From assembly GCF_051020975.1 (NCBI RefSeq), contig NW_027478159.1, positions 11,114,501 to 11,178,500 of the forward strand: a DNA stretch of 64,000 nt. The letters run 5' to 3'. The stretch's first letter is position 1, and each line of letters starts with the position of its first letter. This document shows positions 52,401-63,320 of this stretch, in pieces. The translations under genes were made by a program, and so were the position numbers. Source of the DNA: Osmia lignaria lignaria. Taxonomy: Eukaryota; Arthropoda; Insecta; Hymenoptera; Megachilidae. The notes below the pieces were generated by a model. That model searched no databases. It was not told where the DNA came from and worked only from the letters and a program-made list of their open reading frames with translations.

Positions 52401-53338
52401 AGATATTTAAAAGTTCCGAAGCCGCACCAACATAATAGAGATACAGAATCACCGTGGCCCCTTTCTTTGAGATAACTCTGCGCTATTGCGAGCTGGAAAT
52501 GCCACTTCCAGTTTAGCTGTGCAGAAGAAGAACAACAAGAAGAGGAAATATCTCGAAATATGTCCGTCAGGCCCCTTCCCTTGAGATATATCTGCAAATA
52601 TCTCGGAAACGAAACGAGCTATGGCAAAATGTTAAGAGACCTTTTTTGTAGAGAATTATGTTTCCTACAATTTATGTTCTATGATATTTTTTGATCAGAA
52701 GCGTAGTTTTCGAGATATATCGAGATATTTAAAAGATCCGAAGCTGCACCAACATAATAGAGATACAGAAACACCGTGGCCCCTTTCTTTGAGATAACTC
52801 TGCACTATTGCGAGCTGCAAATGCCACTTCCAGCTTAGCTGTGCAGAAGAAGAACAACAAGAAGAAGAAATATCTCGAAATATGTCCGTCAGGCCCCTTC
52901 CCTCGAGATAAATCTGCAAATATCTCGGAAACGAAGCGAGCTATGGCAAAATGTTAAGAGACCTTTTTTGTAGAGAATTAAGTTTCCTACTTTTTATGTT
53001 CTATGATATTTTTTGATCGGATGCGTAGTTCTCGAGATATATCAAGATATTTAAAAGTTCCGAAGCCGCACCAACATAATAGAGATACAGAAACACCGTG
53101 GCCCCTTTCTTTGAGATAACTCTGCACTATTGCGAGCTGCAAATGCCACTTCCAGCTTAGCTGTGCAGAAGAAGAATAACAAGAAGAAGAAATATCTGGA
53201 AATATGTCCGTCAGGCCCCTTCCCTTGAGATAAATCTGCAAATATCTCGGAAACGAAGCGAGCTACGGCAAAATGTTAAGAGACCTTTTTTGTAGAGAAT
53301 GAAGTTTCCTACTTTTTATGTTCTATGATATTTTTTGA
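49476..53338. repeat. Second 6-mer HOR, 1931-1932 bp
   Basis: Positions correspond at 49476/51407 (agatccgaagctgcacc), 49798/51729 (tgatcgg, cttgaaataaatc), 50119/52051 (atatctaaaag, cgaaaaatgtcc), 50441/52373 (ctataatatt, cagaatcacc, gaagaggaaat) and 51085/53017 (tgatcgg, tctggaaatatg, gctacggc). The fifth monomer differs: 50763 is tgatcgg type, 52695 is agatccgaagctg type. The 49798 monomer is 321 bp (gacatttttgtag). Divergence is greater than in the 44.6-48.5 kb 6-mer. Confidence 0.82.
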
Positions 53339-56300
53339 TCAGATGCGTAGTTCTCGAGATATATCAAGATATTTAAGAGTTCCGAAGCCGCACCAACATA
53401 ATAGAGATACAGAAACACCGTGGCCCCTTTCTTTGAGATAACTCTGCACTATTGCGAGCTGCAAATGCCACTTCCAGCTTAGCTGTGCAGAAGAAGAACA
53501 ACAAGAAGAAGAAATATCTCGAAATATGTCCGTCAGGCCCCTTCCCTTGAGATAAATCTGCAAATATCTCGGAAACGAAGCGAGCTATGGCAAAATGTTA
53601 AGAGACCTTTTTTGTAGAGAATTAAGTTTCCTACTTTTTATGTTCTATGATATTTTTTGATCACATGCGTAGTTCTCGAGATATATCAAGATATCTAAAA
53701 GTTCCGAAGCCGCACCAACATAATAGAGATACAGAAACACCGTGGCCCCTTTCTTCGAGATAACTCTGCACTATTGCGAGCTGCAAATGCCACTTCCAGC
53801 TTAGCTGTGCAGAAGAAGAACAACAAGAAGAAGAAATATCTCGAAAAATGTCCGTCAGGCCCCTTCCCTCGAGATAAATCTGCAAATATCTCGGAAACGA
53901 AGCGAGCTATGGCAAAATGTTAAGAGACCTTTTTTGTAGAGAATTAAGTTTCCTACTTTTTATGTTCTATGATATTTTTTGATCGGATGCGTAGTTCTCG
54001 AGATATATCAAGATATTTAAAAGTTCCGAAGCCGCACCAACATAATAGAGATACAGAAACACCGTGGCCCCTTTCTTTGAGATAACTCTGCACTATTGCG
54101 AGCTGCAAATGCCACTTCCAGCTTAGCTGTGCAGAAGAAGAACAACAAGAAGAAGAAATATCTGGAAATATGTCCGTCAGGCCCCTTCCCTTGAGATAAA
54201 TCTGCAAATATCTCGGAAACGACGCGACCTATGGCAAAATGTTAAGAGACCTTTTTTGTAGAGAATTATGTTTCCCACAATTTACGTTCTATGATATTTT
54301 TTGATCAGAAGCGTAGTTTTCGTGATATACCGAGATATTTAAAAGATCCGAAGCCGCACCAACATAATAGAGATACAGAAACACCGTGGCCCCTTTCTTC
54401 GAGATAACTCTGCACTATTGCGAGCTGCAAATGCCACTTCCAGCTTAGCTGTGCAGAAGAGGACCAACAAGAAGAAGAAATATCTCGAAATATGTCCGTC
54501 AGGCCCCTTCCCTTGAGATAAATCTGCAAATATCTCGGAAACGAAGCGAGCTATGGCAAAATGTTAAGAGACCTTTTTTGTAGAGAATTATGTTTCCCAC
54601 AATTTACGTTCTATGATATTTTTTGATCAGAAGCGTAGTTTTCGAGATATATCGAGATATTTAAAAGATCCGAAGCCGCACCAACATAATAGAGATACAG
54701 AAACACCGTGGCCCCTTTCTTCGAGATAACTCTGCACTATTGCGAGCTGCAAATGCCACTTCCAGCTTAGCTGTGCAGAAGAAGAACAACAAGAAGAAGA
54801 AATATCTCGAAATATGTCCGTCAGGCCCCTTCCCTCGAGATAAATCTGCAAATATCTCGGAAACGAAGCGAGCTATGGCAAATTGTTAAGAGACCTTTTT
54901 TGTAGAGAATTAAGTTTCCTACTTTTTATGTTCTATGATATTTTTTGATCGGATGCGTAGCTCTCGAGATATATCAAGATATTTAAAAGTTCCGAAGCCG
55001 CACCAACATAATAGAGATACAGAAACACCGTGGCCCCTTTCTTTGAGATAACTCTGCACTATTGCGAGCTGCAAATGCCACTTCCAGCTTAGCTGTGCAG
55101 AAGAAGACCAACAAGAAGAAGAAATATCTCGAAATATGTCCGTCAGGCCCCTTCCCTTGAGATAAATCTGCAAATATCTCGGAAACGAAGCGAGCTATGG
55201 CAAAATGTTAAGAGACCTTATTTGTGGAGAATTAAGTTTCCTACTTTTTATGTTCTATGATATTATTTGATCAGATGCGTAGTTCTCGAGATATATCAAG
55301 ATATTTAAAAGTTCCGAAGCCGCACCAACATAATAGGGATACAGAAACACCGTGGCCCCTTTCTTTGAGATAACTCTGCACTATTGCGAGCTGCAAATGC
55401 CACTTCCAGCTTAGCTGTGCAGAAGAAGAACAACAAGAAGAAGAAATATCTCGAAATATGTCCGTCAGGCCCCTTCCCTTGAGATAAATATGCAAATATC
55501 TCGGAAACGAAGCGAGCTATGGCAAAATGTTAAGAGACCTTTTTTGTAGAGAATTATGTTTCCTACTTTTTACGTTCTATGATATTTTTTGATCAGATGC
55601 GTAGTTCTCGAGATATATCAAGATATTTAAAAGTTCCGAAGCCGCACCAACATAATGGAGATACAGAAACACCGTGGCCCCTTTCTTTGAGATAACTCTG
55701 CACTAGTGCGAGCCGCAAATGCCACTTCCAGCTTAGCTGTGCAGAAGAAGAACAACAAGAAGAAGAAATATCTCGAAATATGTCCGTTAGGCCCCTTCCC
55801 TTGAGATAAATCTGCAAATATCTCGGAAACAAAGCGAGCTATGGCAAAATGTTAAGAGACCTTTTTTGTAGAGAATTAAGTTTCCTACTTTTTATGTTCT
55901 ATGATATTTTTTGATCAGAAGCGTAGTTTTCGAGATATATCGAGATATTTAAAAGTTCCGAAGCCGCACCAACATAATAGAGATACAGAAACACCGTGGC
56001 CCCTTTCTTTGAGATAACTCTGCACTAGTGCGAGCCGCAAATGCCACTTGCAGCTTAGCTGTGCAGAAGAAGAACAACAAAAAGAAGAAATATCTCGAAA
56101 TATGTCCGTCAGGCCCCTTCCCTTGAGATAAATATGCAAATATCTCGGAAACTAAGCGAGCTATGGCAAAATGTTAAGAGACCTTTTTTGTAGAGAATTA
56201 TGTTTCCTACTTTTTATGTTCTATGATATTTTTTGATGAGATGCGTAGTTCTCGAGATATATCAAGATATTTAAAAGTTCCGAAGCCGCACCAACATAAT

Positions 56301-56558
56301 AGCGATACAGAAACACCGTGGCCCCTTTCTTTGAGATAACTCTGCACTATTGCGAGCCGCAAATGCCACTTCCAGCTTAGCTGTGCAGAAGAAGAACAAC
56401 AAGAAGAAAAAATATCTCGAAATATGTCCGTCAGGCCCCTTCCCTTGAGATAAATATGCAAATATCTCGGAAACGAAGCGAGCTATGGCAAAATGTTAAG
56501 AGACCTTTTTTGTAGAGAATTATGTTTCCTACTTTTTACGTTCTATGATATTTTTTGA
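53339..56558. repeat. A-type-rich monomers, no clear HOR
   Basis: Ten monomers. 54305 and 54627 form a neighbouring pair with tttcccacaatttacg tails and aaagatccgaagccg. tgatcgg junctions occur at 53983 and 54949. The change gataaatatgcaaat appears from 55271 onward. Oddities: tgatcacatgcg (53662), cgtgatataccgag (54322), gacgcgacc (54222), caaaaagaagaaat (56079), gatgagatgcg (56236). Confidence 0.75.
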
Positions 56559-57846
56559 TCAGATGCGTAGTTCTCGAGATATATCAAGATATTTAAAAGT
56601 TCCGAAGCCGCACCAACATAATGGAGATACAGAAACACCGTGGCCCCTTTCTTTGAGATAACTCTGCACTAGTGCGAGCCGCAAATGCCACTTCCTGCTT
56701 AGCTGTGCAGAAGAAGAACAACAAGAAGAAGAAATATCTCGAAATATGTCCGTCAGGCCCCTTCCCTTGAGATAAATATGCAAATATCTCGGAAACGAAG
56801 CGAGCTATGGCAAAATGTTAAGAGACCTTTTTTGTAGAGAATTATGTTTCCTACTTTTTACGTTCTATGATATTTTTTGATCAGATGCGTAGTTCTCGAG
56901 ATATATCAAGATATTTAAAAGTTCCGAAGCCGCACCAACATAATGGAGATACAGAAACACCGTGGCCCCTTTCTTTGAGATAACTCTGCACTAGTGCGAG
57001 CCGCAAATGCCACTTCCTGCTTAGCTGTGCAGAAGAAGAACAACAAGAAGAAGAAATATCTCGAAATATGTCCGTCAGGCCCCTTCCCTTGAGATAAATA
57101 TGCAAATATCTCGGAAACGAAGCGAGCTATGGCAAAATGTTAAGACACCTTTTTTGTAGAGAATTAAGTTTCCTACTTTTTATGTTCTATGATATTTTTT
57201 GATCAGATGCGTAGTTCTCGAGATATATCAAGATATTTAAAAGTTCCGAAGCCGCACCAACATAATAGAGATACAGAAACACCGTGGCCCCTTTCTTTGA
57301 GATAACTCTGCACTAGTGCGAGCCGCAAATGCCACTTCCTGCTTAGCTGTGCAGAAGAAGAACAACAAGAAGAAGAAATATCTCGAAATATGTCCGTCAG
57401 GCCCCTTCCCTTGAGATAAATATGCAAATATCTCGGAAACGAAGCGAGCTATGGCAAAATGTTAAGACACCTTTTTTGTAGAGAATTAAGTTTCCTACTT
57501 TTTATGTTCTATGATATTTTTTGATCAGATGCGTAGTTCTCGAGATATATCAAGATATTTAAAAGTTCCGAAGCCGCACCAACATAATAGAGATACAGAA
57601 ACACCGTGGCCCCTTTCTTTGAGATAACTCTGCACTAGTGCGAGCCGCAAATGCCACTTCCTGCTTAGCTGTGCAGAAGAAGAACAACAAGAAGAAGAAA
57701 TATCTCGAAATATGTCCGTCAGGCCCCTTCCCTTGAGATAAATATGCAAATATCTCGGAAACGAAGCGAGCTATGGCAAAATGTTAAGACACCTTTTTTG
57801 TAGAGAATTAAGTTTCCTACTTTTTATGTTCTATGATATTTTTTGA
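56559..57846. repeat. Two pairs of near-identical adjacent monomers
   Basis: All four share ttcctgctt and gataaatatgc. 56559 and 56881 also share cataatggag and match until the tail, where gagacc/ttatg changes to gacacc/ttaag. 57203-57524 and 57525-57846 look identical base for base. The switch in the tail of 56881 marks a conversion or exchange joint. This is the most locally homogenised spot in the window. Confidence 0.85.
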
Positions 57847-57849
57847 TCA
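57844..57849. other. Junction palindrome TGATCA (BclI-type site) between monomers
   Basis: TGATCA sits at the point used here as the monomer boundary and is present in most copies, so a BclI digest should give a 322-bp ladder. It is lost where the junction reads cgatcag (for example before 189, 3409, 14035, 15325) or tgatcgg (49798, 50763, 51085, 51729, 53017, 53983, 54949, 63965). Confidence 0.85.
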
Positions 57850-57860
57850 GATGCGTAGTT

Positions 57861-57866
57861 CTCGAG
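57861..57866. other. CTCGAG (XhoI-type) site marking A-type monomers
   Basis: Present in A-type monomers (agttctcgag) and destroyed in B-type monomers (agttttcgag). It overlaps the perfect 8-base palindrome gatatatc. Because A and B types cluster, XhoI fragment lengths would map the domain structure of the array. Confidence 0.85.
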
Positions 57867-57926
57867 ATATATCAAGATATTTAAAAGTTCCGAAGCCGCA
57901 CCAACATAATAGAGATACAGAAACAC

Positions 57927-57956
57927 CGTGGCCCCTTTCTTTGAGATAACTCTGCA
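57927..57956 (+). repeat. Internal repeat, copy 1, inside the monomer
   Basis: This 30-base segment (cgtggcccc ... gagataactctgca) aligns to 58039-58070 in the same monomer. There are 27 matches in 30 aligned positions and one 2-base gap. The same pair exists in every monomer at offsets 81-110 and 193-224. Similarity continues more weakly downstream, through gcgagct and gcaaatg, with the spacing growing from 114 to 129 bases. Inference: the 322-bp monomer grew from a shorter ancestral unit by internal duplication. Confidence 0.85.
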
Positions 57957-57982
57957 CTAGTGCGAGCCGCAAATGCCACTTC

Positions 57983-57993
57983 CAGCTTAGCTG
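57983..57993. other. Interrupted palindrome cagct-t-agctg
   Basis: Two 5-base arms flank a single T. It is present in nearly all monomers but broken in the ggaaatg/ttccagttt subfamily (cagtttagctg), which instead gains a different hairpin. No protein-binding role can be assigned from sequence. Confidence 0.7.
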
Positions 57994-57996
57994 TGC

Positions 57997-58023
57997 AGAA
58001 GAAGAACAACAAGAAGAAGAAAT
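57997..58023 (+). other. GAA/AAC purine-rich tract in every monomer
   Basis: About 27 bases composed only of A, G and C and dominated by GAA triplets (agaagaagaacaac then aagaagaagaaa), at offset about 151-177. It is one of the least variable parts of the monomer. Occasional variants: gaacatcaag (10974, 19675, 20643, 33857, 34825), gaagaccaac (4853, 7428, 54471, 55106), gaggaagaac in several subfamilies. Known: polypurine tracts can adopt unusual DNA structures; any role here is speculation. Confidence 0.8.
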
Positions 58024-58038
58024 ATCTCGAAATATGTC

Positions 58039-58070
58039 CGTCAGGCCCCTTCCCTTGAGATAAATCTGCA
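58039..58070 (+). repeat. Internal repeat, copy 2, inside the monomer
   Basis: Partner of 57927-57956 (cgtcaggcccc ... gagataaatctgca). It is followed by an 8-base extension and the gcgagctatggcaaaatg segment, which mirrors gcgagc-gcaaatg after copy 1. It contains the marker gagataaatc / gagatatatc / gagatgtatc that separates monomer subfamilies. Confidence 0.85.
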
Positions 58071-58812
58071 AATATCTCGGAAACGAAGCGAGCTATGGCA
58101 AAATGTTAAGAGACCTTTTTTGTAGAGAATTAAGTTTCCTACTTTTTATGTTCTATGATATTTTTTGATCAGATGCGTAGTTCTCGAGATATATCAAGAT
58201 ATTTAAAAGTTCCGAAGCCGCACCAACATAATAGAGATACAGAAACACCGTGGCCCCTTTCTTTGAGATAACTCTGCACTAGTGCGAGCCGCACATGCCA
58301 CTTCCAGCTTAGCTGTGCAGAAGAAGAACAACAAGAAGAAGAAATATCTCGAAATATGTCCGTCAGGCCCCTTCCCTTGAGATATATCTGCAAATATCTC
58401 GGAAACGAAGCGAGCTATGGCAAAATGTTAAGAGACCTTTTTTGTAGGGAATTAAGTTTCCTACAATTTATGTTCTGTGATATTTTTTGATCAGAAGCGT
58501 AGTTTTCGAGATATATCGAGATATTTAAAAGTTGCGAAGCCGCACCAACATAATAGAGATACAGAAACACCGTGGCCCCTTTCTTTGAGATAACTCTGCA
58601 CTAGTGCGAGCCGCAAATGCCACTTCCAGCTTATATGTGCAGAAGAAGAACAACAAGAAGAAGAAATATCTCGAAATATGTCCGTCAGGCCCCTTCCCTT
58701 GAGATAAATATGCAAATATCTCGGAAACGAAGCGAGCTATGGCAAAATGTTAAGAGACCTTTTTTGTAGAGAATTAAGTTTCCTACTTTTTATGTTCTAT
58801 GATATTTTTTGA

Positions 58813-61800
58813 TCAGATGCGTAGTTCTCGAGATATATCAAGATATTTAAAAGTTCCAAAGCCGCACCAACATAATAGAGATACAGAAACACCGTGGCCC
58901 CTTTCTTTGAGATAACTCTGCACTAGTGCGAGCCGCAAATGCCACTTCCAGCTTAGCTGTGCAGAAGAAGAACAACAAGAAGAAGAAATATCTCGAAATA
59001 TGTCCGTCAGGCCCCTTCCCTTGAGATAAATCTGCAAATATCTCGGAAACGAAGCGAGCTATGGCAAAATGTTAAGAGACCTTTTTTGTAGAGAATTAAG
59101 TTTCCTACTTTTTATGTTCTATGATATTTTTTGATCAGATGCGTAGTTCTCGAGATATATCAAGATATTTAAAAGTTCCGAAGCCGCACCAACATAATAG
59201 AGATACAGAAACACCGTGGCCCCTTTCTTTGAGATAACTCTGCACTAGTGCGAGCCGCACATGCCACTTCCAGCTTAGCTGTGCAGAAGAAGAACAACAA
59301 GAAGAAGAAATATCTCGAAATATGTCCGTCAGGCCCCTTCCCTTGAGATATATCTGCAAATATCTCGGAAACGAAGCGAGCTATGGCAAAATGTTAAGAG
59401 ACCTTTTTTGTAGAGAATTAAGTTTCCTACAATTTATGTTCTATGATATTTTTTGATCAGAAGCGTAGTTTTCGAGATATATCGAGATATTTAAAAGTTG
59501 CGAAGCCGCACCAACATAATAGAGATACAGAAACACCGTGGCCCCTTTCTTTGAGATAACTCTGCACTAGTGCGAGCCGCAAATGCCACTTCCAGCTTAG
59601 CTGTGCAGAAGAAGAACAACAAGAAGAAGAAATATCTCGAAATATGTCCGTCAGGCCCCTTCCCTTGAGATAAATCTGCAAATATCTCGGAAACGAAGCG
59701 AGCTATGGCAAAATGTTAAGAGACCTTTTTTGTAGAGAATTAAGTTTCCTACTTTTTATGTTCTATGATATTTTTTGATCAGATGCGTAGTTCTCGAGAT
59801 ATATCAAGATATTTAAAAGTTCCGAAGCCGCACCAACATAATAGAGATACAGAAACACCGTGGCCCCTTTCTTTGAGATAACTCTGCACTAGTGCGAGCC
59901 GCACATGCCACTTCCAGCTTAGCTGTGCAGAAGAAGAACAACAAGAAGAAGAAATATCTCGAAATATGTCCGTCAGGCCCCTTCCCTTGAGATAAATCTG
60001 CAAATATCTCGGAAACGAAGCGAGCTATGGCAAAATGTTAAGAGACCTTTTTTGTAGAGAATTAAGTTTCCTACTTTTTATGTTCTATGATATTTTTTGA
60101 TCAGATGCGTAGTTCTCGAGATATATCAAGATATTTAAAAGTTCCGAAGCCGCACCAACATAATAGAGATACAGAAACACCGTGGCCCCTTTCTTTGAGA
60201 TAACTCTGCACTATTGCGAGCTGGAAATGCCACTTCCAGTTTAGCTGTGCAGAAGAAGAACAACAAGAAGAAGAAATATCTCGAAATATGTCCGTTAGGC
60301 CCCTTGCCTTGAGATAAATCTGCAAATATCTCGGAAACGAAGCGAGCTATGGCAAAATGTTAAGAGACCTTTTTTGTAGAGAATTAAGTTTCCTACTTTT
60401 TATGTTCTATGATATTTTTTGATCAGATGCGTAGTTCTCGAGATATATCAAGATATTTAAAAGTTCCAAAGCCGCACCAACATAATAGAGATACAGAAAC
60501 ACCGTGGCCCCTTTCTTTGAGATAACTCTGCACTAGTGCGAGCCGCAAATGCCACTTCCAGCTTAGCTGTGCAGAAGAAGAACAACAAGAAGAAGAAATA
60601 TCTCGAAATATGTCCGTCAGGCCCCTTCCCTTGAGATAAATCTGCAAATATCTCGGAAACGAAGCGAGCTATGGCAAAATGTTCAGAGACCTTTTTTGTA
60701 GAGAATTAAGTTTCCTACTTTTTATGTTCTATGATATTTTTTGATCAGATGCGTAGTTCTCGAGATATATCAAGATATTTAAAAGTTCCGAAGCCGCACC
60801 AACATAATAGAGATACAGAAACACCGTGGCCCCTTTCTTTGAGATAACTCTGCACTAGTGCGAGCCGCACATGCCACTTCCAGCTTAGCTGTGCAGAAGA
60901 AGAACAACAAGAAGAAGAAATATCTCGAAATATGTCCGTCAGGCCCCTTCCCTTGAGATATATCTGCAAATATCTCGGAAACGAAGCGAGCTATGGCAAA
61001 ATGTTAAGAGACCTTTTTTGTAGAGAATTAAGTTTCCTACAATTTATGTTCTATGATATTTTTTGATCAGAAGCGTAGTTTTCGAGATATATCGAGATAT
61101 TTAAAAGTTGCGAAGCCGCACCAACATAATAGAGATACAGAAACACCGTGGCCCCTTTCTTTGAGATAACTCTGCACTAGTGCGAGCCGCAAATGCCACT
61201 TCCAGCTTAGCTGTGCAGAAGAAGAACAACAAGAAGAAGAAATATCTCGAAATATGTCCGTCAGGCCCCTTCCCTTGAGATAAATCTGCAAATATCTCGG
61301 AAACGAAGCGAGCTATGGCAAAATGTTAAGAGACCTTTTTTGTAGAGAATTAAGTTTCCTACTTTTTATGTTCTATGATATTTTTTGATCAGATGCGTAG
61401 TTCTCGAGATATATCAAGATATTTAAAAGTTCCGAAGCCGCACCAACATAATAGAGATACAGAAACACCGTGGCCCCTTTCTTTGAGATAACTCTGCACT
61501 AGTGCGAGCCGCACATGCCACTTCCAGCTTAGCTGTGCAGAAGAAGAACAACAAGAAGAAGAAATATCTCGAAATATGTCCGTCAGGCCCCTTCCCTTGA
61601 GATAAATCTGCAAATATCTCGGAAACGAAGCGAGCTATGGCAAAATGTTAAGAGACCTTTTTTGTAGAGAATTAAGTTTCCTACTTTTTATGTTCTATGA
61701 TATTTTTTGATCAGATGCGTAGTTCTCGAGATATATCAAGATATTTAAAAGTTCCGAAGCCGCACCAACATAATAGAGATACAGAAACACCGTGGCCCCT

Positions 61801-63320
61801 TTCTTTGAGATAACTCTGCACTATTGCGAGCTGGAAATGCCACTTCCAGTTTAGCTGTGCAGAAGAAGAACAACAAGAAGAAGAAATATCTCGAAATATG
61901 TCCGTTAGGCCCCTTGCCTTGAGATAAATCTGCAAATATCTCGGAAACGAAGCGAGCAATGGCAAAATGTTAAGAGACCTTTTTTGTAGAGAATTAAGTT
62001 TCCTACTTTTTATGTTCTATGATATTTTTTGATCAGATGCGTAGTTCTCGAGATATATCAAGATATTTAAAAGTTCCAAAGCCGCACCAACATAATAGAG
62101 ATACAGAAACACCGTGGCCCCTTTCTTTGAGATAACTCTGCACTAGTGCGAGCCGCAAATGCCACTTCCAGCTTAGCTGTGCAGAAGAAGAACAACAAGA
62201 AGAAGAAATATCTCGAAATATGTCCGTCAGGCCCCTTCCCTTGAGATAAATCTGCAAATATCTCGGAAACGAAGCGAGCTATGGCAAAATGTTAAGAGAC
62301 CTTTTTTGTAGAGAATTAAGTTTCCTACTTTTTATGTTCTATGATATTTTTTGATCAGATGCGTAGTTCTCGAGATATATCAAGATATTTAAAAGTTCCG
62401 AAGCCGCACCAACATAATAGAGATACAGAAACACCGTGGCCCCTTTCTTTGAGATAACTCTGCACTAGTGCGAGCCGCACATGCCACTTCCAGCTTAGCT
62501 GTGCAGAAGAAGAACAACAAGAAGAAGAAATATCTCGAAATATGTCCGTCAGGCCCCTTCCCTTGAGATAAATCTGCAAATATCTCGGAAACGAAGCGAG
62601 CTATGGCAAAATGTTAAGAGACCTTTTTTGTAGAGAATTAAGTTTCCTACTTTTTATGTTCTATGATATTTTTTGATCAGATGCGTAGTTCTCGAGATAT
62701 ATCAAGATATTTAAAAGTTCCGAAGCCGCACCAACATAATAGAGATACAGAAACACCGTGGCCCCTTTCTTTGAGATAACTCTGCACTATTGCGAGCTGG
62801 AAATGCCACTTCCAGTTTAGCTGTGCAGAAGAAGAACAACAAGAAGAAGAAATATCTCGAAATATGTCCGTTAGGCCCCTTGCCTTGAGATAAATCTGCA
62901 AATATCTCGGAAACGAAGCGAGCTATGGCAAAATGTTAAGAGACCTTTTTTGTAGAGAACTAAGTTTCCTACTTTTTATGTTCTATGATATTTTTTGATC
63001 AGATGCGTAGTTCTCGAGATATATCAAGATATTTAAAAGTTCCAAAGCCGCACCAACATAATAGAGATACAGAAACACCGTGGCCCCTTTCTTTGAGATA
63101 ACTCTGCACTAGTGCGAGCCGCAAATGCCACTTCCAGCTTAGCTGTGCAGAAGAAGAACAACAAGAAGAAGAAATATCTCGAAATATGTCCGTCAGGCCC
63201 CTTCCCTTGAGATAAATCTGCAAATATCTCGGAAACGAAGCGAGCTATGGCAAAATGTTAAGAGACCTTTTTTGTAGAGAATTAAGTTTCCTACTTTTTA
63301 TGTTCTATGATATTTTTTGA
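58813..63320. repeat. Domain at right: 5-mer HOR, 1610 bp, with a shortened third copy
   Basis: Monomer order: (1) gttccaaagcc, (2) gccgcacatgcc with gatatatc, (3) gttgcgaagcc, (4) gccgcacatgcc with gataaatc, (5) ggaaatg with gttaggccccttgcc. Units start at 58813 and 60423; I noticed only two differences between them (gttcagagacc at 60681 and gagcaatgg at 61957). A third unit at 62033 has positions 1, 2/4 and 5 only (966 bp), followed by another position-1 monomer at 62999. Confidence 0.88.
60221..60239. other. Hairpin-capable site of the ggaaatg subfamily
   Basis: ctggaa - 7-base loop atgccac - ttccag gives a perfect 6-bp stem. It is characteristic of monomers reading gctggaaatgcc with ttccagtttagc (for example at 189, 1799, 5663, 8560, 9848, 11458, 13391, 26606, 27251, 37885, 40138, 41104, 43358, 50441, 52373, 60101, 61711, 62677). 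Other monomers have a mismatch in the stem. Confidence 0.65.

Larger units (their letters stand above)
57847..58168. repeat. Representative 322-bp monomer (A-type junction)
   Basis: This copy is close to the array consensus and serves as a reference map. In order: junction TGATCA spanning 57844-57849; XhoI-type CTCGAG at 57861-57866; overlapping palindrome gatatatc at 57866-57873; first copy of the internal repeat at 57927-57956; variable centre actagtgcgagccgcaaatg from 57955; interrupted palindrome cagcttagctg at 57983-57993; GAA/AAC purine tract at 57997-58023; second internal repeat copy at 58039-58070; gaaacgaagcgagctatgg from 58080; then a T-rich tail with runs of T5-T6. A consensus counted by hand is about 39% GC with 11 CpG per monomer. 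Confidence 0.9.
57847..58812. repeat. Three monomers leading into the 5-mer HOR
   Basis: 57847 is near consensus; 58169 has gccgcacatgcc; 58491 has gttgcgaagcc and the unique centre cagcttatatgtgcag, which destroys the cagcttagctg palindrome. The last two are diverged relatives of HOR positions 2 and 3 in the following domain. Confidence 0.8.

Noticed and set aside
57844..57873. Promoter or operator at the palindrome-rich junction
   Set aside because: Short AT-rich palindromes are expected by chance in a 39% GC repeat, and no downstream gene exists.
58073..58095. CENP-B box candidate on the minus strand (cttcgtttccgag)
   Set aside because: It begins like the mammalian box (CTTCGTT) but lacks the required central A and the CGGG core, so it does not fit nTTCGnnnnAnnCGGGn.
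57847..58168. tRNA- or 5S rRNA-derived (SINE-like) origin of the monomer
   Set aside because: I could not find convincing A-box/B-box spacing or a cloverleaf, and there is no poly-A end or target-site duplication.
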